Shown: piece by piece, positions 7,603 to 16,203 of the stretch
Layout: every line of letters begins with the position of its first letter
Position numbering within the stretch: position 1 is the first letter of the stretch
NCBI GenBank assembly: GCA_031551525.1
Contig: JAVBNN010000008.1
Location: 1-41,273, forward strand
Origin: JAVBNN01 sp031551525
Lineage (GTDB): Bacteria; Bacillota; Negativicutes; Acidaminococcales; JAISLQ01
Direction of reading: 5' to 3'
DNA length: 41,273 nt
Program-made: the position numbers and the translations under genes
The notes under the pieces: generated by a model
Database searches by the model: none
Told to the model about the DNA's origin: nothing
What the model saw: only the letters and a program-made list of their open reading frames with translations

Positions 7603-8431
7603 CAAAGAACGCTGGCAAAAAGGCTTTTTGTCGTCGGTCATCTTTCATACGCTTGCCTTGTGCCTGGTTGCTATGGTGGCGACCGGCAACGGCTTGGGGA
7701 AACAGCCCGACCACGGCATAGTGGAGATCGAACTGGTCTCTGGCGGGGGTGGAGGAGGAGGCGGCGGCGGAGGAGGAGGCGGAGGTAGCGCCCCTGACAA
7801 ACTGGAGATCAAAGCCGAACCGCAAGAGGTGGCCCAAGAAGCAATGAGGCAAGAGCAAGCGGCTGCACCTAAGAGTTATGCTGACCCGGAAGCCATAGCA
7901 GATAAAAACTCTAACACTGCGCAACCGCAGACTGCCGTAAACCCGGCGAAACCACAAACATCCACCGGTACTGCCAGCGGTGAACCTAATACCGGTAGCG
8001 GTGGAGGTTATGGTACGGGTATCGGTACCGGCACCGGCAGTGGAGTGGGGCCCGGCTCGGGTGGCGGCAGCGGTGGTGGTTCGGGTGGCGGCCATGGTAC
8101 AGGAACTGGCAGCGGAGTGGGGCCCGGCTCGGGTGGCGGCAGCATGCAAGCTACAGTGCCGCCGCGTGCGCTCAATGATCCGCGCCTGATTTACCCGGAA
8201 GAGGCTAGACAAAGTAGTCTGAGTGGGACTGCGGTGGTCAGACTGGTGGTGGAAACAGACGGCAGCGTCAGTTCGGTAAGGATAAGTTCTTCTACGGGCG
8301 TGGGATCGCTTGACCAGGCGGCGCTTGACTGCGCCAGAAAGATGCGCTTTACTCCGGCTAAGACGGCGCAAGGCATACCGGTCCGGTCGTCTATAACCCG
8401 TTCAATGACCTTTAATCTGAAAGACGGATAA
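7595..8431 (+). CDS. tonB: TonB-like energy transducer with glycine-rich spacer
   Basis: Transmits proton-motive energy from ExbBD to an outer-membrane receptor. It has a short cytoplasmic N end, one membrane segment (FLSSVIFHTLALCLVAMVAT, about 11-30), a long spacer and a C-terminal TonB domain (about 188-278, with YPEEARQSSLSGTAVVRLVV and an SSSTGVGSLDQAAL helix). The spacer is unusual. Instead of Pro-Glu/Pro-Lys repeats it has a run of 15 Gly near residue 51-65 (encoded by mixed GGN codons at 7742-7788) and a Gly/Ser/Thr section holding a 30-base direct repeat. The start overlaps exbD by eight bases. A terminator follows at once, so the operon ends here and no receptor gene is included. 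Confidence 0.92.
   Translation: MDSKERWQKGFLSSVIFHTLALCLVAMVATGNGLGKQPDHGIVEIELVSGGGGGGGGGGGGGGGSAPDKLEIKAEPQEVAQEAMRQEQAAAPKSYADPEAIADKNSNTAQPQTAVNPAKPQTSTGTASGEPNTGSGGGYGTGIGTGTGSGVGPGSGGGSGGGSGGGHGTGTGSGVGPGSGGGSMQATVPPRALNDPRLIYPEEARQSSLSGTAVVRLVVETDGSVSSVRISSSTGVGSLDQAALDCARKMRFTPAKTAQGIPVRSSITRSMTFNLKDG
8042..8143 (+). repeat. 30-bp direct repeat in the tonB spacer
   Basis: Identical 30-base units at 8042-8071 and 8114-8143, both encoding Gly/Ser-rich GVGPGSGGGS-type sequence in frame, separated by 42 bases. The spacer probably grows and shrinks by slippage or recombination. Confidence 0.85.
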
Positions 8432-8440
8432 GAGAAGTGA

Positions 8441-8472
8441 AAAACCCGTCCGGGTATCCCGGACGGGTTTTT
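8441..8472. terminator. Bidirectional terminator between tonB and the convergent EF-hand gene
   Basis: AAAACCCGTCCGGG and CCCGGACGGGTTTT form a near-perfect 14-bp hairpin with a 3-base loop, with A before and T after, so it can serve both converging genes. Confidence 0.92.
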
Positions 8473-8485
8473 AGACTGATTTTGT

Positions 8486-9745
8486 TTATATGGATATATT
8501 TACATGCTGGATGCTGCCAGCCAGTCCATTTTCCCGAAGGAACATGCCTGTGGAGGCTACTTCGCCGTTTTTGCTGCCGTTGCCGCCGACTATATCCATT
8601 TGCGTTTGTACGCTGCTCAGGTATATGGCGCCGATGCCTACCTGGCCGAGGGCCAGCAGTTTGTCGTTGCCGCCTGCATCTTTGGTCCAGATGCGCAGTT
8701 TGTCAAAAATAGAGTCGTTTTCATCTATCCAGCCGTTACCGTCTTCATCGTAAGCCGCCAGGTCTTTAAAACCGTCGCCGCTTTGCGTGCCAAATAGTTC
8801 GTTGCCGTCATTGATCTTGCCGTCGCCGTTTTTGTCGAGAGCAAGGAAACCGCTGCCTTTGCCGGCGAAAGAAATCTGGTCTTCCTTACCATCGGCGTCA
8901 AGGTCAAAACTATATTTCTTTTCGGTCAAGTCGGCCGCCGGGCCGGCATAGTTGACCATCAAGGGGTCTATAAGGGCGGCGTCGCCAGCCTGGAAGCTGG
9001 TGTAGCTACGCTCGTAGAGGGAACGGGACATGCTGACTTCGAGTTTGAGGGAAATTTCTTTGCCATCGGCAGTTTTTACCAAGCCGGTAGCCTTAAAACT
9101 CATGCTTTCGTGTTCTTCGCGTTCATAGAGGCGCTCGTAACTTATGCCCCAGCCATTGAGATTATTGTTGGCGTTTGCTTCCCCAAGTTTGGCAGATTGT
9201 TTTCCGCCGCCAGACAGTGCATCAAAGAATGCATTACCCAAACCGCTGGCAGATTGGGCATTTTTCATGCCGTCCATATCCGGTATTTGGATTTTGAATG
9301 TTTTGCCGGTGAGAGCTTTCATGAACTCTTCGATAAGACGAATCTGCATTTGTTCTTTATTGAGAATCATCTGCTCTTTGAGGTTAAGGCCAGTTTTACT
9401 GGTGCCTTCTGCTTTTTGACCGGATAATTCGTCAAAGGTAACGCCGGAATTTTTTCCGTTTTTATCATGGCCCAATGCTTTTCCATTATTGCCGTTGTTT
9501 TCTACATTGCCTTTGCCGTTAGCCGCACCGTTGGCCTTGCCATTATTCTTTTTCAATATTTCCTCGGCGTCTTTGGACAAGTCTACATCGACGCCAACAC
9601 CGTTAGCGCCGCCGTTTATGTTGGTTTTGTTAGTAGCTTTATTGGCGTTGGTACCTTCCCAGTAAGTGAGTTTTTCGATCTCTTTTTCTTTTACGCTTTT
9701 GGCACTGCTGCCTTGCATTTGGATTTCCGAGCTTGCTATACGCAT
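8486..9745 (-). CDS. EF-hand-like calcium-binding conserved hypothetical protein, 419 aa
   Basis: Function unknown. Residues 1-120 are low-complexity, rich in Asn, Gly and Lys. Residues about 120-165 are helical. The C-terminal half holds DxDxDG-type loops: DLDADGKEDQ, DKNGDGKINDGNE and DEDGNGWIDENDS, followed by IFDKLRIWTKD. Proteins of this build, starting with a MxIASSxIQ-like end, are widespread in Gram-negative bacteria and named VCBS or EF-hand hypothetical proteins. No signal peptide is visible, so export, if any, would be by another route. A strong GGGAGGG site about 8 bases before the ATG and a TATAAT at 9813-9808 support the start. Confidence 0.85.
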   Translation of the reverse strand: MRIASSEIQMQGSSAKSVKEKEIEKLTYWEGTNANKATNKTNINGGANGVGVDVDLSKDAEEILKKNNGKANGAANGKGNVENNGNNGKALGHDKNGKNSGVTFDELSGQKAEGTSKTGLNLKEQMILNKEQMQIRLIEEFMKALTGKTFKIQIPDMDGMKNAQSASGLGNAFFDALSGGGKQSAKLGEANANNNLNGWGISYERLYEREEHESMSFKATGLVKTADGKEISLKLEVSMSRSLYERSYTSFQAGDAALIDPLMVNYAGPAADLTEKKYSFDLDADGKEDQISFAGKGSGFLALDKNGDGKINDGNELFGTQSGDGFKDLAAYDEDGNGWIDENDSIFDKLRIWTKDAGGNDKLLALGQVGIGAIYLSSVQTQMDIVGGNGSKNGEVASTGMFLRENGLAGSIQHVNISI

Positions 9746-9859
9746 TATAAATCCCTCCCTGGATATTCAAGCAAAAAAATCGTTTTTTTGCTTTTTGCTG
9801 TTCAAATATTATATCGGCATTGTTTGCCGGATTGATAAGCACAAATTTTTATATTTATT

Positions 9860-9894
9860 TTAAAAAACAAAAAACCAGCACCATGAGGTGCTGG
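9860..9894 (-). terminator. Terminator of the DUF4253/BI-1 unit
   Basis: Read on the minus strand, CCAGCACC, TCAT loop and GGTGCTGG are followed by a long T run. Confidence 0.9.
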
Positions 9895-9915
9895 CGATAA
9901 AAAATAATTTTATAA

Positions 9916-10611
9916 CTATCGTCTTTTGCCAAAAATACGCAAAAGGTGCATAAAAAGATTTATGAAGTCGAGATACAATTCGAGCGCACCGATAACTGCC
10001 ATTTTTTCCAGCATTGCTCCATCGGATACCTGCTGAGCCATTCTTTTGATCTTTTGTGTGTCATAGGCGGTCAGCCCGACAAAAATAAGCACGCCTAGAT
10101 ATGTGGTGACCCACATGACCATACTGCTTTTCAAGAAAATATTGACCACCGAGGTGATGATTATGCCTAAAAGACCCATAAGAAGGATATTGCCCATTTT
10201 ACTGAGGTCGGTTTTGGTCACATAGCCGTACAGGCTCATAACGCCAAAGATAGCGGCAGTTATGAAAAACACGAGAGTAATTGATTCACTGGTATATACG
10301 AGAAAAATAGCTGACATAGTCAAGCCGTTCAGTGCGGAATAAACAAAAAAGAGAAAACTAGCCATAGTCGGACTGAGGGACTTAATCATGCTGCTGATGG
10401 CTACGACTACCAATACTTCGGCGATCACCAGGCCCAAAAATGTATAGGAGTTACCGAAAATCAAACCGAGCAGCAGCGACGAATGGGCAGTATAGTAAGC
10501 CAAAAGGCCGGTAGTCAAAAAACCGGCAAACATCCAGCCATAGACCTGGGTGAGAAAAGTTTGTACGAGCGCCTGATTGCGATAATTAGCAGTAATTTGG
10601 TTATCGGTCAT
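9916..10611 (-). CDS. Bax inhibitor-1/YccA family membrane protein
   Basis: Inner-membrane protein of the BI-1 (TMBIM) family, whose bacterial members are proposed pH-sensitive calcium leak channels or modulators of membrane proteolysis. The 231-aa product has seven hydrophobic segments and the family C end (ALELYLDFINLFMHLLRIFG). The conserved YDTQKIK and GLTMSAIFLVY stretches are visible. AAGGAG lies 7 bases before the ATG. It follows the DUF4253 gene by 15 bases, so both share one transcript that ends at the terminator at 9860-9894. Confidence 0.93.
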   Translation of the reverse strand: MTDNQITANYRNQALVQTFLTQVYGWMFAGFLTTGLLAYYTAHSSLLLGLIFGNSYTFLGLVIAEVLVVVAISSMIKSLSPTMASFLFFVYSALNGLTMSAIFLVYTSESITLVFFITAAIFGVMSLYGYVTKTDLSKMGNILLMGLLGIIITSVVNIFLKSSMVMWVTTYLGVLIFVGLTAYDTQKIKRMAQQVSDGAMLEKMAVIGALELYLDFINLFMHLLRIFGKRR

Positions 10612-10626
10612 TTTTATTCTCCTTTA

Positions 10627-11379
10627 TCAGTCCCACCAGAAATACCAGGTAGTAGAATTTACCAGCTCGCTGGCCAGAGAGCGTATATTAGCCATGTCGT
10701 TGGCGCCCTGCATTACCCTGTCATAACAAAAAGCAAACTGCTCGCGCGCCAGTATTTCCGCTTCCGGTAAGCCGCGCGGCGGATTGTGCGCCTCCATCTC
10801 CCAGTTGTCATAGGTGAGTACCGCTGGTACTGCGCCATATTTATCATACCAATAGTGAAACACGGCCACTTGTTCTTCGGGCGACGGACAGTCGTTAAAC
10901 CCGCCCATTGGCAGCCAGGCAGCAGCTTCCCAGGGGTTTTGGACCGGTATTTTGGCCAGTATAAGGGCCGGGGCGGGGTGGTTGTCCTCGTAGTAGGAAT
11001 AAAAACAGTGACTGGTCTCACATTGTTTAAAGTCTCCGATTATGTTGTCGTCTCCATGCATTTGCGTATATTCAGCCAGCTTTACTGATAAAAATGCCTC
11101 GGCGTCTATTTGCCCGGCCCTTTCAAGTATGCTGGCGCGCAGGGCGGCATATCCGGCGGGGGAGTTTTCAAGGCCCGCATCTTCGAGCGCCAGTTCAAAC
11201 GCTTCCAAAAGTATGTTGCTGGGCACTATTATTAGCGGTATAAAACCGTCTTTTTTACCTTCTTCTGTGTAAGTGTTGAATTTTTCTATCAGTTGCGCGT
11301 CATCTTTAATATTTTTGAAGAATTCGCACTCACAGCCTAAAAAATCGGCTATTTTCTGTGCGTAGTCTTGTTCTGTCAT
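10627..11379 (-). CDS. DUF4253 domain-containing protein
   Basis: Soluble 250-aa protein of unknown function. The C-terminal half has the DUF4253 pattern as I know it: NPWEAAAWLPMGGFNDCPSP, HYWYDKYGAVPAVLTYDNWE, then an EQFAFCYDRVMQG helix and the final WYFWWD. GGAGGT lies 6 to 7 bases before the ATG. It is first in a two-gene unit with the BI-1 gene. The family is often found near immunity-type proteins, but nothing here suggests a toxin partner. Confidence 0.85.
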   Translation of the reverse strand: MTEQDYAQKIADFLGCECEFFKNIKDDAQLIEKFNTYTEEGKKDGFIPLIIVPSNILLEAFELALEDAGLENSPAGYAALRASILERAGQIDAEAFLSVKLAEYTQMHGDDNIIGDFKQCETSHCFYSYYEDNHPAPALILAKIPVQNPWEAAAWLPMGGFNDCPSPEEQVAVFHYWYDKYGAVPAVLTYDNWEMEAHNPPRGLPEAEILAREQFAFCYDRVMQGANDMANIRSLASELVNSTTWYFWWD

Positions 11380-11607
11380 GAAAATACCTCCATGCCATTT
11401 ACACCATATATATAGTATATCGTATAGTGAATAGAAAATACATATAAAAATGAAGGAAAACTACGCTAATAATTTATCATGCAGTCTGTGCGCGCGTTTT
11501 GGAGCAGATGGCTTGCAGCTTGTTCTTTCTTTCGTTATAATATCAGCTTTCATGGCACGGTACCGTCAGAGGATAGAAAAAATCTTTCGTGACGGCAACA
11601 AGCGATT

Positions 11608-12285
11608 TTAGAAAAATAAAGACAAAAGCACAGTCATAAATCCGGCTATGCCGATGGCGACGCCACTGGTCGCCCCTTCTACCGGGCCGATTTCAAGTGC
11701 TTTGGAGGTTCCGACGCCATGGGTAGAGGTGCCAATGGCCACTCCGGCCGCTACCGGGTCGTTGATACGGAAAAATTTTACAGCCCAAGGCGCGAACATG
11801 GCGCCCAAAACTCCGGTAACGGCTATACCGGCTACGGTGATGGACGGAATGCCGCCGATATGCTGGGAAACCTCTATCGCGATAGGGGTGGTGACGGATT
11901 TTGGTACCATGGACAGGGCAAGTCTCTCATCAATGCCAAATAGCCTGCTTAGCCACAGCGCGCTTAACATGGCGGCCAAGGAACCGGCGAAACAGCCAGC
12001 CATTATGGGCAGAAAATGCCTCTCTAAGATGGGCAACTGAAGGTAAATCGCGTAAGCGAGCGCAACCATGACCGGGCCCAGCATCATGGTTATGATGTCG
12101 CCGCCTTCATTGAACTTTTCAAAAGGAATGCCTCCAAAATGCAGGATACTGATTATGGCTATATTGGATAAAAGGATGGGGTTGGCGAGCGGCGACTTGA
12201 GTTTGGCGTATAAACGGCTGAACAGAACGAAACAGGCGGTAGTCAAAGCCAGCCCGAATAGCGGGGTAGAATATATGTCACTCAT
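11608..12285 (-). CDS. lrgB: LrgB/CidB family membrane protein
   Basis: Integral membrane protein of the LrgB family, which works with LrgA as a holin/antiholin-like pair or as a pyruvate and small-metabolite transporter. The 225-aa product has many membrane segments and the family signature MVPKSVTTPIAIEVSQHIGG and GTSTHGVGTSKALE. Its ATG overlaps the lrgA stop (ATGA). Confidence 0.93.
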   Translation of the reverse strand: MSDIYSTPLFGLALTTACFVLFSRLYAKLKSPLANPILLSNIAIISILHFGGIPFEKFNEGGDIITMMLGPVMVALAYAIYLQLPILERHFLPIMAGCFAGSLAAMLSALWLSRLFGIDERLALSMVPKSVTTPIAIEVSQHIGGIPSITVAGIAVTGVLGAMFAPWAVKFFRINDPVAAGVAIGTSTHGVGTSKALEIGPVEGATSGVAIGIAGFMTVLLSLFF

Positions 12286-12650
12286 TTTATAGCCTGCTTT
12301 CCCCTGTTTTGCAGTTTGGCAGTCAGCATTATCGTGTATGCGGTCACCGCAAAAGTTATCAGTGTTGTGAGGACGACTACTAGCAACAGGGCGGGGATCT
12401 TTCCTTCAAGTCTATCAAAGTGGGCAATGATGCCGACACCGGCCGGTATGAAGAAAAAGGCCATGTTGCCAAGCAAAAATTCTGCGGTTTCTTTCATTTG
12501 CTTAGGTTTTATTACCCTAAAAAGTAGCAAAATGAGCATGAGCAGCATGCCCATAACGCTGACCGGGAAGGCAAAAGGTAAAACGCCAGAAATCAGTTTG
12601 CCAAGAAAGCAAACGGAAAAAATTAAGGCCAGTTGTGTGAAAATTTTCAT
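12282..12650 (-). CDS. lrgA: CidA/LrgA family membrane protein
   Basis: Small four-segment membrane protein (122 aa), partner of LrgB. The motif FPVSVMGMLLMLILL and the later FIPAGVGIIAHFD are typical. GGAGGT lies 8 bases before the ATG. It forms a two-gene operon with lrgB. No LytSR-type regulator is nearby, so control is unknown. Confidence 0.92.
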   Translation of the reverse strand: MKIFTQLALIFSVCFLGKLISGVLPFAFPVSVMGMLLMLILLLFRVIKPKQMKETAEFLLGNMAFFFIPAGVGIIAHFDRLEGKIPALLLVVVLTTLITFAVTAYTIMLTAKLQNRGKQAIK

Positions 12651-12798
12651 GACCGTCTACCTCCGTAAATTTATATAGTTATTGTATACCACAACTAGTG
12701 GCCGGGCAATCACCTGTTTTTCGGTAAAGAGCATTTACGGATGACCTGCGTTTTTCCCAAAGACTGTTTAGAGGTCGGGCTTTTGTCCCAAAATATTA

Positions 12799-12807
12799 TG
12801 ATATAAT
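12799..12807 (+). promoter_or_regulatory. lplA promoter (extended -10)
   Basis: TGATATAAT, a perfect -10 with TGn extension, 45 bases before the lplA start. Confidence 0.6.
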
Positions 12808-12852
12808 AAAACAAGGTGGGACGCGGTATAACGATATGAAGGAGGGGCGCGC

Positions 12853-13836
12853 ATGTTGGTTATTTTCGACAACTGCAGGCAGCCGCACTTTAACTTGGCG
12901 ACAGAGGAGTTTTTGCTCCGAGAAAGCTCTTTCGACCAGCCGGTCATGCGGATATGGCAAAATTCTCCGGCGGTGATCGTAGGCAGGTTTCAGAACACGC
13001 TGGCAGAAATAGACCACGACTTTATAAAAGCGAACGAGATAGACATAGTGCGCCGCATAACCGGCGGTGGGGCAGTATACCATGACCTGGGCAACATTAA
13101 TTATACTATTGTGCAAAAAGCCATGGCCAGAAAAATCGACTTTGAGACGTTTACGAGGCCCATAATAAAGCTCTTGGCGCAGTACGGCATAAAAGCTGAA
13201 CTCAGCGGCCGCAACGACATAGAAATAGACGGTAAAAAGATATCCGGCAGCGCCCAGACGATCGTACAGGGGCGTATATTGCATCACGGTACGCTGCTGT
13301 TTTCCTCCGACCTTGAAATGCTGGGAAAAGCGCTCAAACCCAAAGGCGGCAAACTGGCCTCCAAAGGTGTGCGCTCTGTCGGAGCGCGGGTGGGGAATAT
13401 TGCGGGCTACCTCACAGAGAAGTTAACCGCCGATAATTTTATGGAAGATATATATCGTTTTTTTATCCAACAACCTGGTAACAGTGCGCACAGCCTTTCT
13501 TTTCGCGATTTTAAAAAAATAGAAACGCTGACAGATATCAAGTATCGCCAATGGGTGTGGAACTTTGGCCAATCGCCGCAATTTAATCTTGAAAGGTCGC
13601 ACAGATACGAGTGGGGCGAGGTGACTTTTTTACTTTTAGTGACTGGAGGCCTGATTGAGAGCATAAAGGTGTACGGGGATTTTTTCACTCCGCATGAGGT
13701 GGACGAAGCATTCGCCCAACTGGTTGGCACTCCTTTTGAAACGGCAGTTTTGGCTGAAAAAATTGGGCTGTTTCAACTGTGGACTACATTGCCGGGCATG
13801 ACCAGGGAAGAACTGTATAAACAACTGCTGCCTTGA
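12853..13836 (+). CDS. lplA: Lipoate--protein ligase
   Basis: Activates lipoate with ATP and attaches it to a lysine of lipoyl proteins (2-oxoacid dehydrogenases or GcvH). The 327-aa product has the signature RRITGGGAVYHD at 67-78, the lipoyl-AMP loop GRFQNT at 44-49, the catalytic lysine region DGKKISGSAQ at 126-135 and the C-terminal accessory domain. GGAGGGG six bases before the ATG supports the start. No lipoylated enzyme is encoded nearby. Confidence 0.93.
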   Translation: MLVIFDNCRQPHFNLATEEFLLRESSFDQPVMRIWQNSPAVIVGRFQNTLAEIDHDFIKANEIDIVRRITGGGAVYHDLGNINYTIVQKAMARKIDFETFTRPIIKLLAQYGIKAELSGRNDIEIDGKKISGSAQTIVQGRILHHGTLLFSSDLEMLGKALKPKGGKLASKGVRSVGARVGNIAGYLTEKLTADNFMEDIYRFFIQQPGNSAHSLSFRDFKKIETLTDIKYRQWVWNFGQSPQFNLERSHRYEWGEVTFLLLVTGGLIESIKVYGDFFTPHEVDEAFAQLVGTPFETAVLAEKIGLFQLWTTLPGMTREELYKQLLP

Positions 13837-13856
13837 CGGGGCCTGTTTTTATTATA

Positions 13857-13886
13857 AAAGCCCGCAGCTGCCAGCTGCGGGCTTTT
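13857..13886. terminator. Bidirectional terminator between lplA and the first binding-protein gene
   Basis: AAAAGCCCGCAGCTG and CAGCTGCGGGCTTTT are exact inverse complements with almost no loop; A and T flanks let it act in both directions. Confidence 0.92.
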
Positions 13887-13898
13887 AGTTGAAACTAT

Positions 13899-15083
13899 CT
13901 AAGGTTTTACCGTTGCCTTATAGACTTGCTTGCCGCCCTTCATTTCGATGATGACGGCGCTTTTTGTGGCGTCATGGGTGGTGTTCATAGTGGTGGAGCC
14001 GGTAACGGCCGGAAAGTTTTGGGTGGCAGCAAGAGCCGCCTGTATTTTGGCGGGGTCGGGCGCGCCTGCGCGTTTTATAGCATCAGCCAGCATTTTGGCG
14101 GCATCGTAGCCAAGAACAGCAGGAGCGTCAGGCATGACATTGTACTCTTTCTTATAAGCCTCCACAAAATTTTTGGAGGCAGGGCTGGTATCTTCGGACG
14201 AATAGTGGTTGGTAAAATAAGTATTGTCCAATGCCTTGGCGCCAGCGATTTCGACTAGCGTAGGCGAATCCCAACCGTCGCCGCCTACTATCGGCATCGT
14301 CATGCCAAGTTCGCGTGCTTGTTTGACTATGCGTCCCACTTCTTCATAATAGCCGGGCAAATAAATGAAATCAGGGTTGAGCGCTTTTACTTTGGTCAAA
14401 ATGGTTTTAAAATCCTGGTCTTTTTGCAGGTAACCTTCTTCATCAAGTATTTCGCCGCCCCGGGCAGTGAATGATTTCTTGAAAAATTCGGTCAGGCCTT
14501 TACTGTAATCGCTGCTGTTATCAACGAATATGACGGCTTTTTTGAGTTTGAGCGTGTCGAGTACGAAGTTGGCGCCTACCGTACCCTGGAAAGGATCGAT
14601 AAAGCATATGCGAAAGATATAATTTTTGACCTTTCCGGTAGCTGGATCCACAGTAAGTTTGGGGTTGGTCGCACCCACTGCGACATAAGGCACCTTGGCC
14701 GCTTCGGCGACGCTGGAGGCGGAAATGGCATTAGAACTGGTAAAGGTGCCTGTAACAGCCGTGACTTTATCCTGGCTGATGAGTTTTGTCATTACATTGG
14801 CGGATTCGGATGGCTCGCTTTTGTTATCCACGCTGATTAGTTGCACCTGTTTGCCAAGAAGGCCGCCCTGGGCGTTTATTTCCTTAAAAGCCAGTTTGGC
14901 GCCATTGTAGGAGGAGTTGCCAAAATTGGCGTTATTGCCGGTAAGTTCGTTTATTGCGCCAATCTTTATCGCGTCTGCGGCTGGTTTTCCGTCGCCGCTT
15001 CCGCTGCCACAACCGGTGAGCGCCAGTAGCGACAAAATGGAAAGAAAGAGTAAAAACTTTGTATACGCCTGTTTCATTTTCAT
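13899..15083 (-). CDS. Branched-chain amino-acid-type ABC substrate-binding lipoprotein, copy 1
   Basis: Periplasmic receptor of the LivK/Peripla_BP_6 family, anchored by a lipid on the Cys of LTGC (about residue 25) after a typical signal peptide. The mature part begins IKIGAINELTGNNANFG and contains SVAEAAKVPYVAVGATNP and VGGDGWDSP, normal for this family. Length 394 aa. The start may be ATG 15083 or ATG 15077; the AGGGGTGG site suits the second slightly better. It is closely related to the protein at 17422-18594. No permease or ATPase genes are adjacent, so it must use a transporter coded elsewhere. It is divergent from the FadR-type regulator. Confidence 0.92.
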   Translation of the reverse strand: MKMKQAYTKFLLFLSILSLLALTGCGSGSGDGKPAADAIKIGAINELTGNNANFGNSSYNGAKLAFKEINAQGGLLGKQVQLISVDNKSEPSESANVMTKLISQDKVTAVTGTFTSSNAISASSVAEAAKVPYVAVGATNPKLTVDPATGKVKNYIFRICFIDPFQGTVGANFVLDTLKLKKAVIFVDNSSDYSKGLTEFFKKSFTARGGEILDEEGYLQKDQDFKTILTKVKALNPDFIYLPGYYEEVGRIVKQARELGMTMPIVGGDGWDSPTLVEIAGAKALDNTYFTNHYSSEDTSPASKNFVEAYKKEYNVMPDAPAVLGYDAAKMLADAIKRAGAPDPAKIQAALAATQNFPAVTGSTTMNTTHDATKSAVIIEMKGGKQVYKATVKP

Positions 15084-15226
15084 ACCACCCCTGCCAATTA
15101 AATTTAACTGTACAAATAATTACACATCTAAAATACACACTAATGTCTTTTACAAAAATACATATAATTATTTAACATAAGAAAATTTTACCTTGCTATC
15201 ATATTGTTGTCAATAAAATTTACAAA

Positions 15227-15238
15227 GTATACAAATAC
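15227..15238 (-). promoter_or_regulatory. Candidate operator shared by the two binding-protein genes
   Basis: GTATACAAATAC here matches GTATACAAACAC at 18703-18714 in 11 of 12 bases. Each lies about 110 to 150 bases upstream of a binding-protein start. TTGTATAC-like palindromes are typical of GntR/FadR-family operators, so the regulator encoded between them is the natural candidate. Confidence 0.4.
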
Positions 15239-15412
15239 AATTCGCTATATCGAGAATATGTAAAAACATACAAATTTTATATAGTAAGAAAATAGCAAAA
15301 TAACCATTCGATCATCATATGTTTAATCTACTTAAAATATTGAGCAAATATAAAAATATAAAAATATAAGGTGATAAACACTTTGATATATAGGTGTATA
15401 AAAGAATTATAT

Positions 15413-15440
15413 TTGACAAATAAAAAATACCTTATATAAT
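15413..15440 (+). promoter_or_regulatory. Consensus sigma-70 promoter of the FadR-type regulator
   Basis: TTGACA at 15413-15418, 16 bases, TATAAT at 15435-15440. The leader would be only about 10 bases. Confidence 0.8.
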
Positions 15441-15456
15441 TAAACCGGGTGGTGGT

Positions 15457-16158
15457 ATGATGTTTAAAAACAAAAATAATGTTTCCGGAAAAAAAAGATT
15501 GAGTGAACAGGTAATTGAAACGGTAAAACAAAAAATTTCTTCCGGGGAGTTAAACGCTGGCGACCGCCTGCCTAATGAAGCCGAGCTTATGGTAATGTTT
15601 GGCGTTGGCCGTTCCACTATCCGCGAGAGCATGAAAATACTTTCAGGTGAAGGCTATCTGACTGTGCTACAGGGCAAGGGCACTTTCGTTCAAGCTGCTT
15701 CGAGGGAAAACGAATCGCTGCGTAGCCGCCTCAACAGGGCCAATATACTTGAAGTGTATGAAATGCGCCGGATATTGGAGTTGGAGATCGTCAAACTGGC
15801 TGCTTTGCGTCGAACGCAAGAGGACCTCTTGGTCATGCGAAAAGCACTGGAAAACAGAAAAGTTGCTAAAGAAGAAAACAATACGGCGGCTTATATTGAA
15901 AATGATGTCATCTTTCATACTGCGATAGCCGCTGCCTGCAAAAATGGTGTGGCTTTCGACCTATATAAAAGCTTCTCCGGTGTTTTAAGGGACGCTTTAC
16001 AGAGCTTTGTGAATGATCAGGAATTGTACAAGAATCAAATTTCTATACACGAAAAAATTTTAGCGGCGATAGCAGAGAGAGACCCGGAAGCGGCGGTGTA
16101 CTGGACCGCACAAAACCTTGACGCTACAACGCAGGATCTGATCGAACTACTGAAATAA
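15457..16158 (+). CDS. FadR/GntR family transcriptional regulator
   Basis: DNA-binding regulator of the GntR family, FCD subgroup. The N-terminal winged helix is clear (LSEQVIETVKQKISSGEL, DRLPNEAELMVMFGVGRSTI, GYLTVLQGKGTFV, about 14-80) and the C-terminal helical FCD domain follows with the metal-ligand pattern ENDVIFHTAIAAA and IHEKILAAI. Length 233 aa. ATG 15457 or 15460 both possible; the upstream GGTGGTGG is a weak ribosome site. The 45-base gap to the MFS gene has no terminator, so the two are likely one operon. Its ligand is probably a small organic acid or amino acid, by family habit. Confidence 0.92.
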   Translation: MMFKNKNNVSGKKRLSEQVIETVKQKISSGELNAGDRLPNEAELMVMFGVGRSTIRESMKILSGEGYLTVLQGKGTFVQAASRENESLRSRLNRANILEVYEMRRILELEIVKLAALRRTQEDLLVMRKALENRKVAKEENNTAAYIENDVIFHTAIAAACKNGVAFDLYKSFSGVLRDALQSFVNDQELYKNQISIHEKILAAIAERDPEAAVYWTAQNLDATTQDLIELLK

Positions 16159-16203
16159 TTTTTTTGGCACCAAAGGTCTGATGTTTAAAGTGGAGGGAAA
16201 ATC

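Larger units (their letters stand above)
15084..15456 (+). other. AT-rich divergent regulatory region
   Basis: This 370-base region holds no gene. It contains the consensus promoter of the regulator gene at its right end and the motif GTATACAAATAC at 15227-15238, which recurs almost unchanged upstream of the second binding-protein gene. It is much more AT-rich than the flanking genes. Confidence 0.6.

Noticed and set aside
7520..8371. 283-aa minus-strand frame opposite tonB
   Set aside because: It is a low-complexity antisense shadow of the Gly-rich tonB spacer with no ribosome site or family match.
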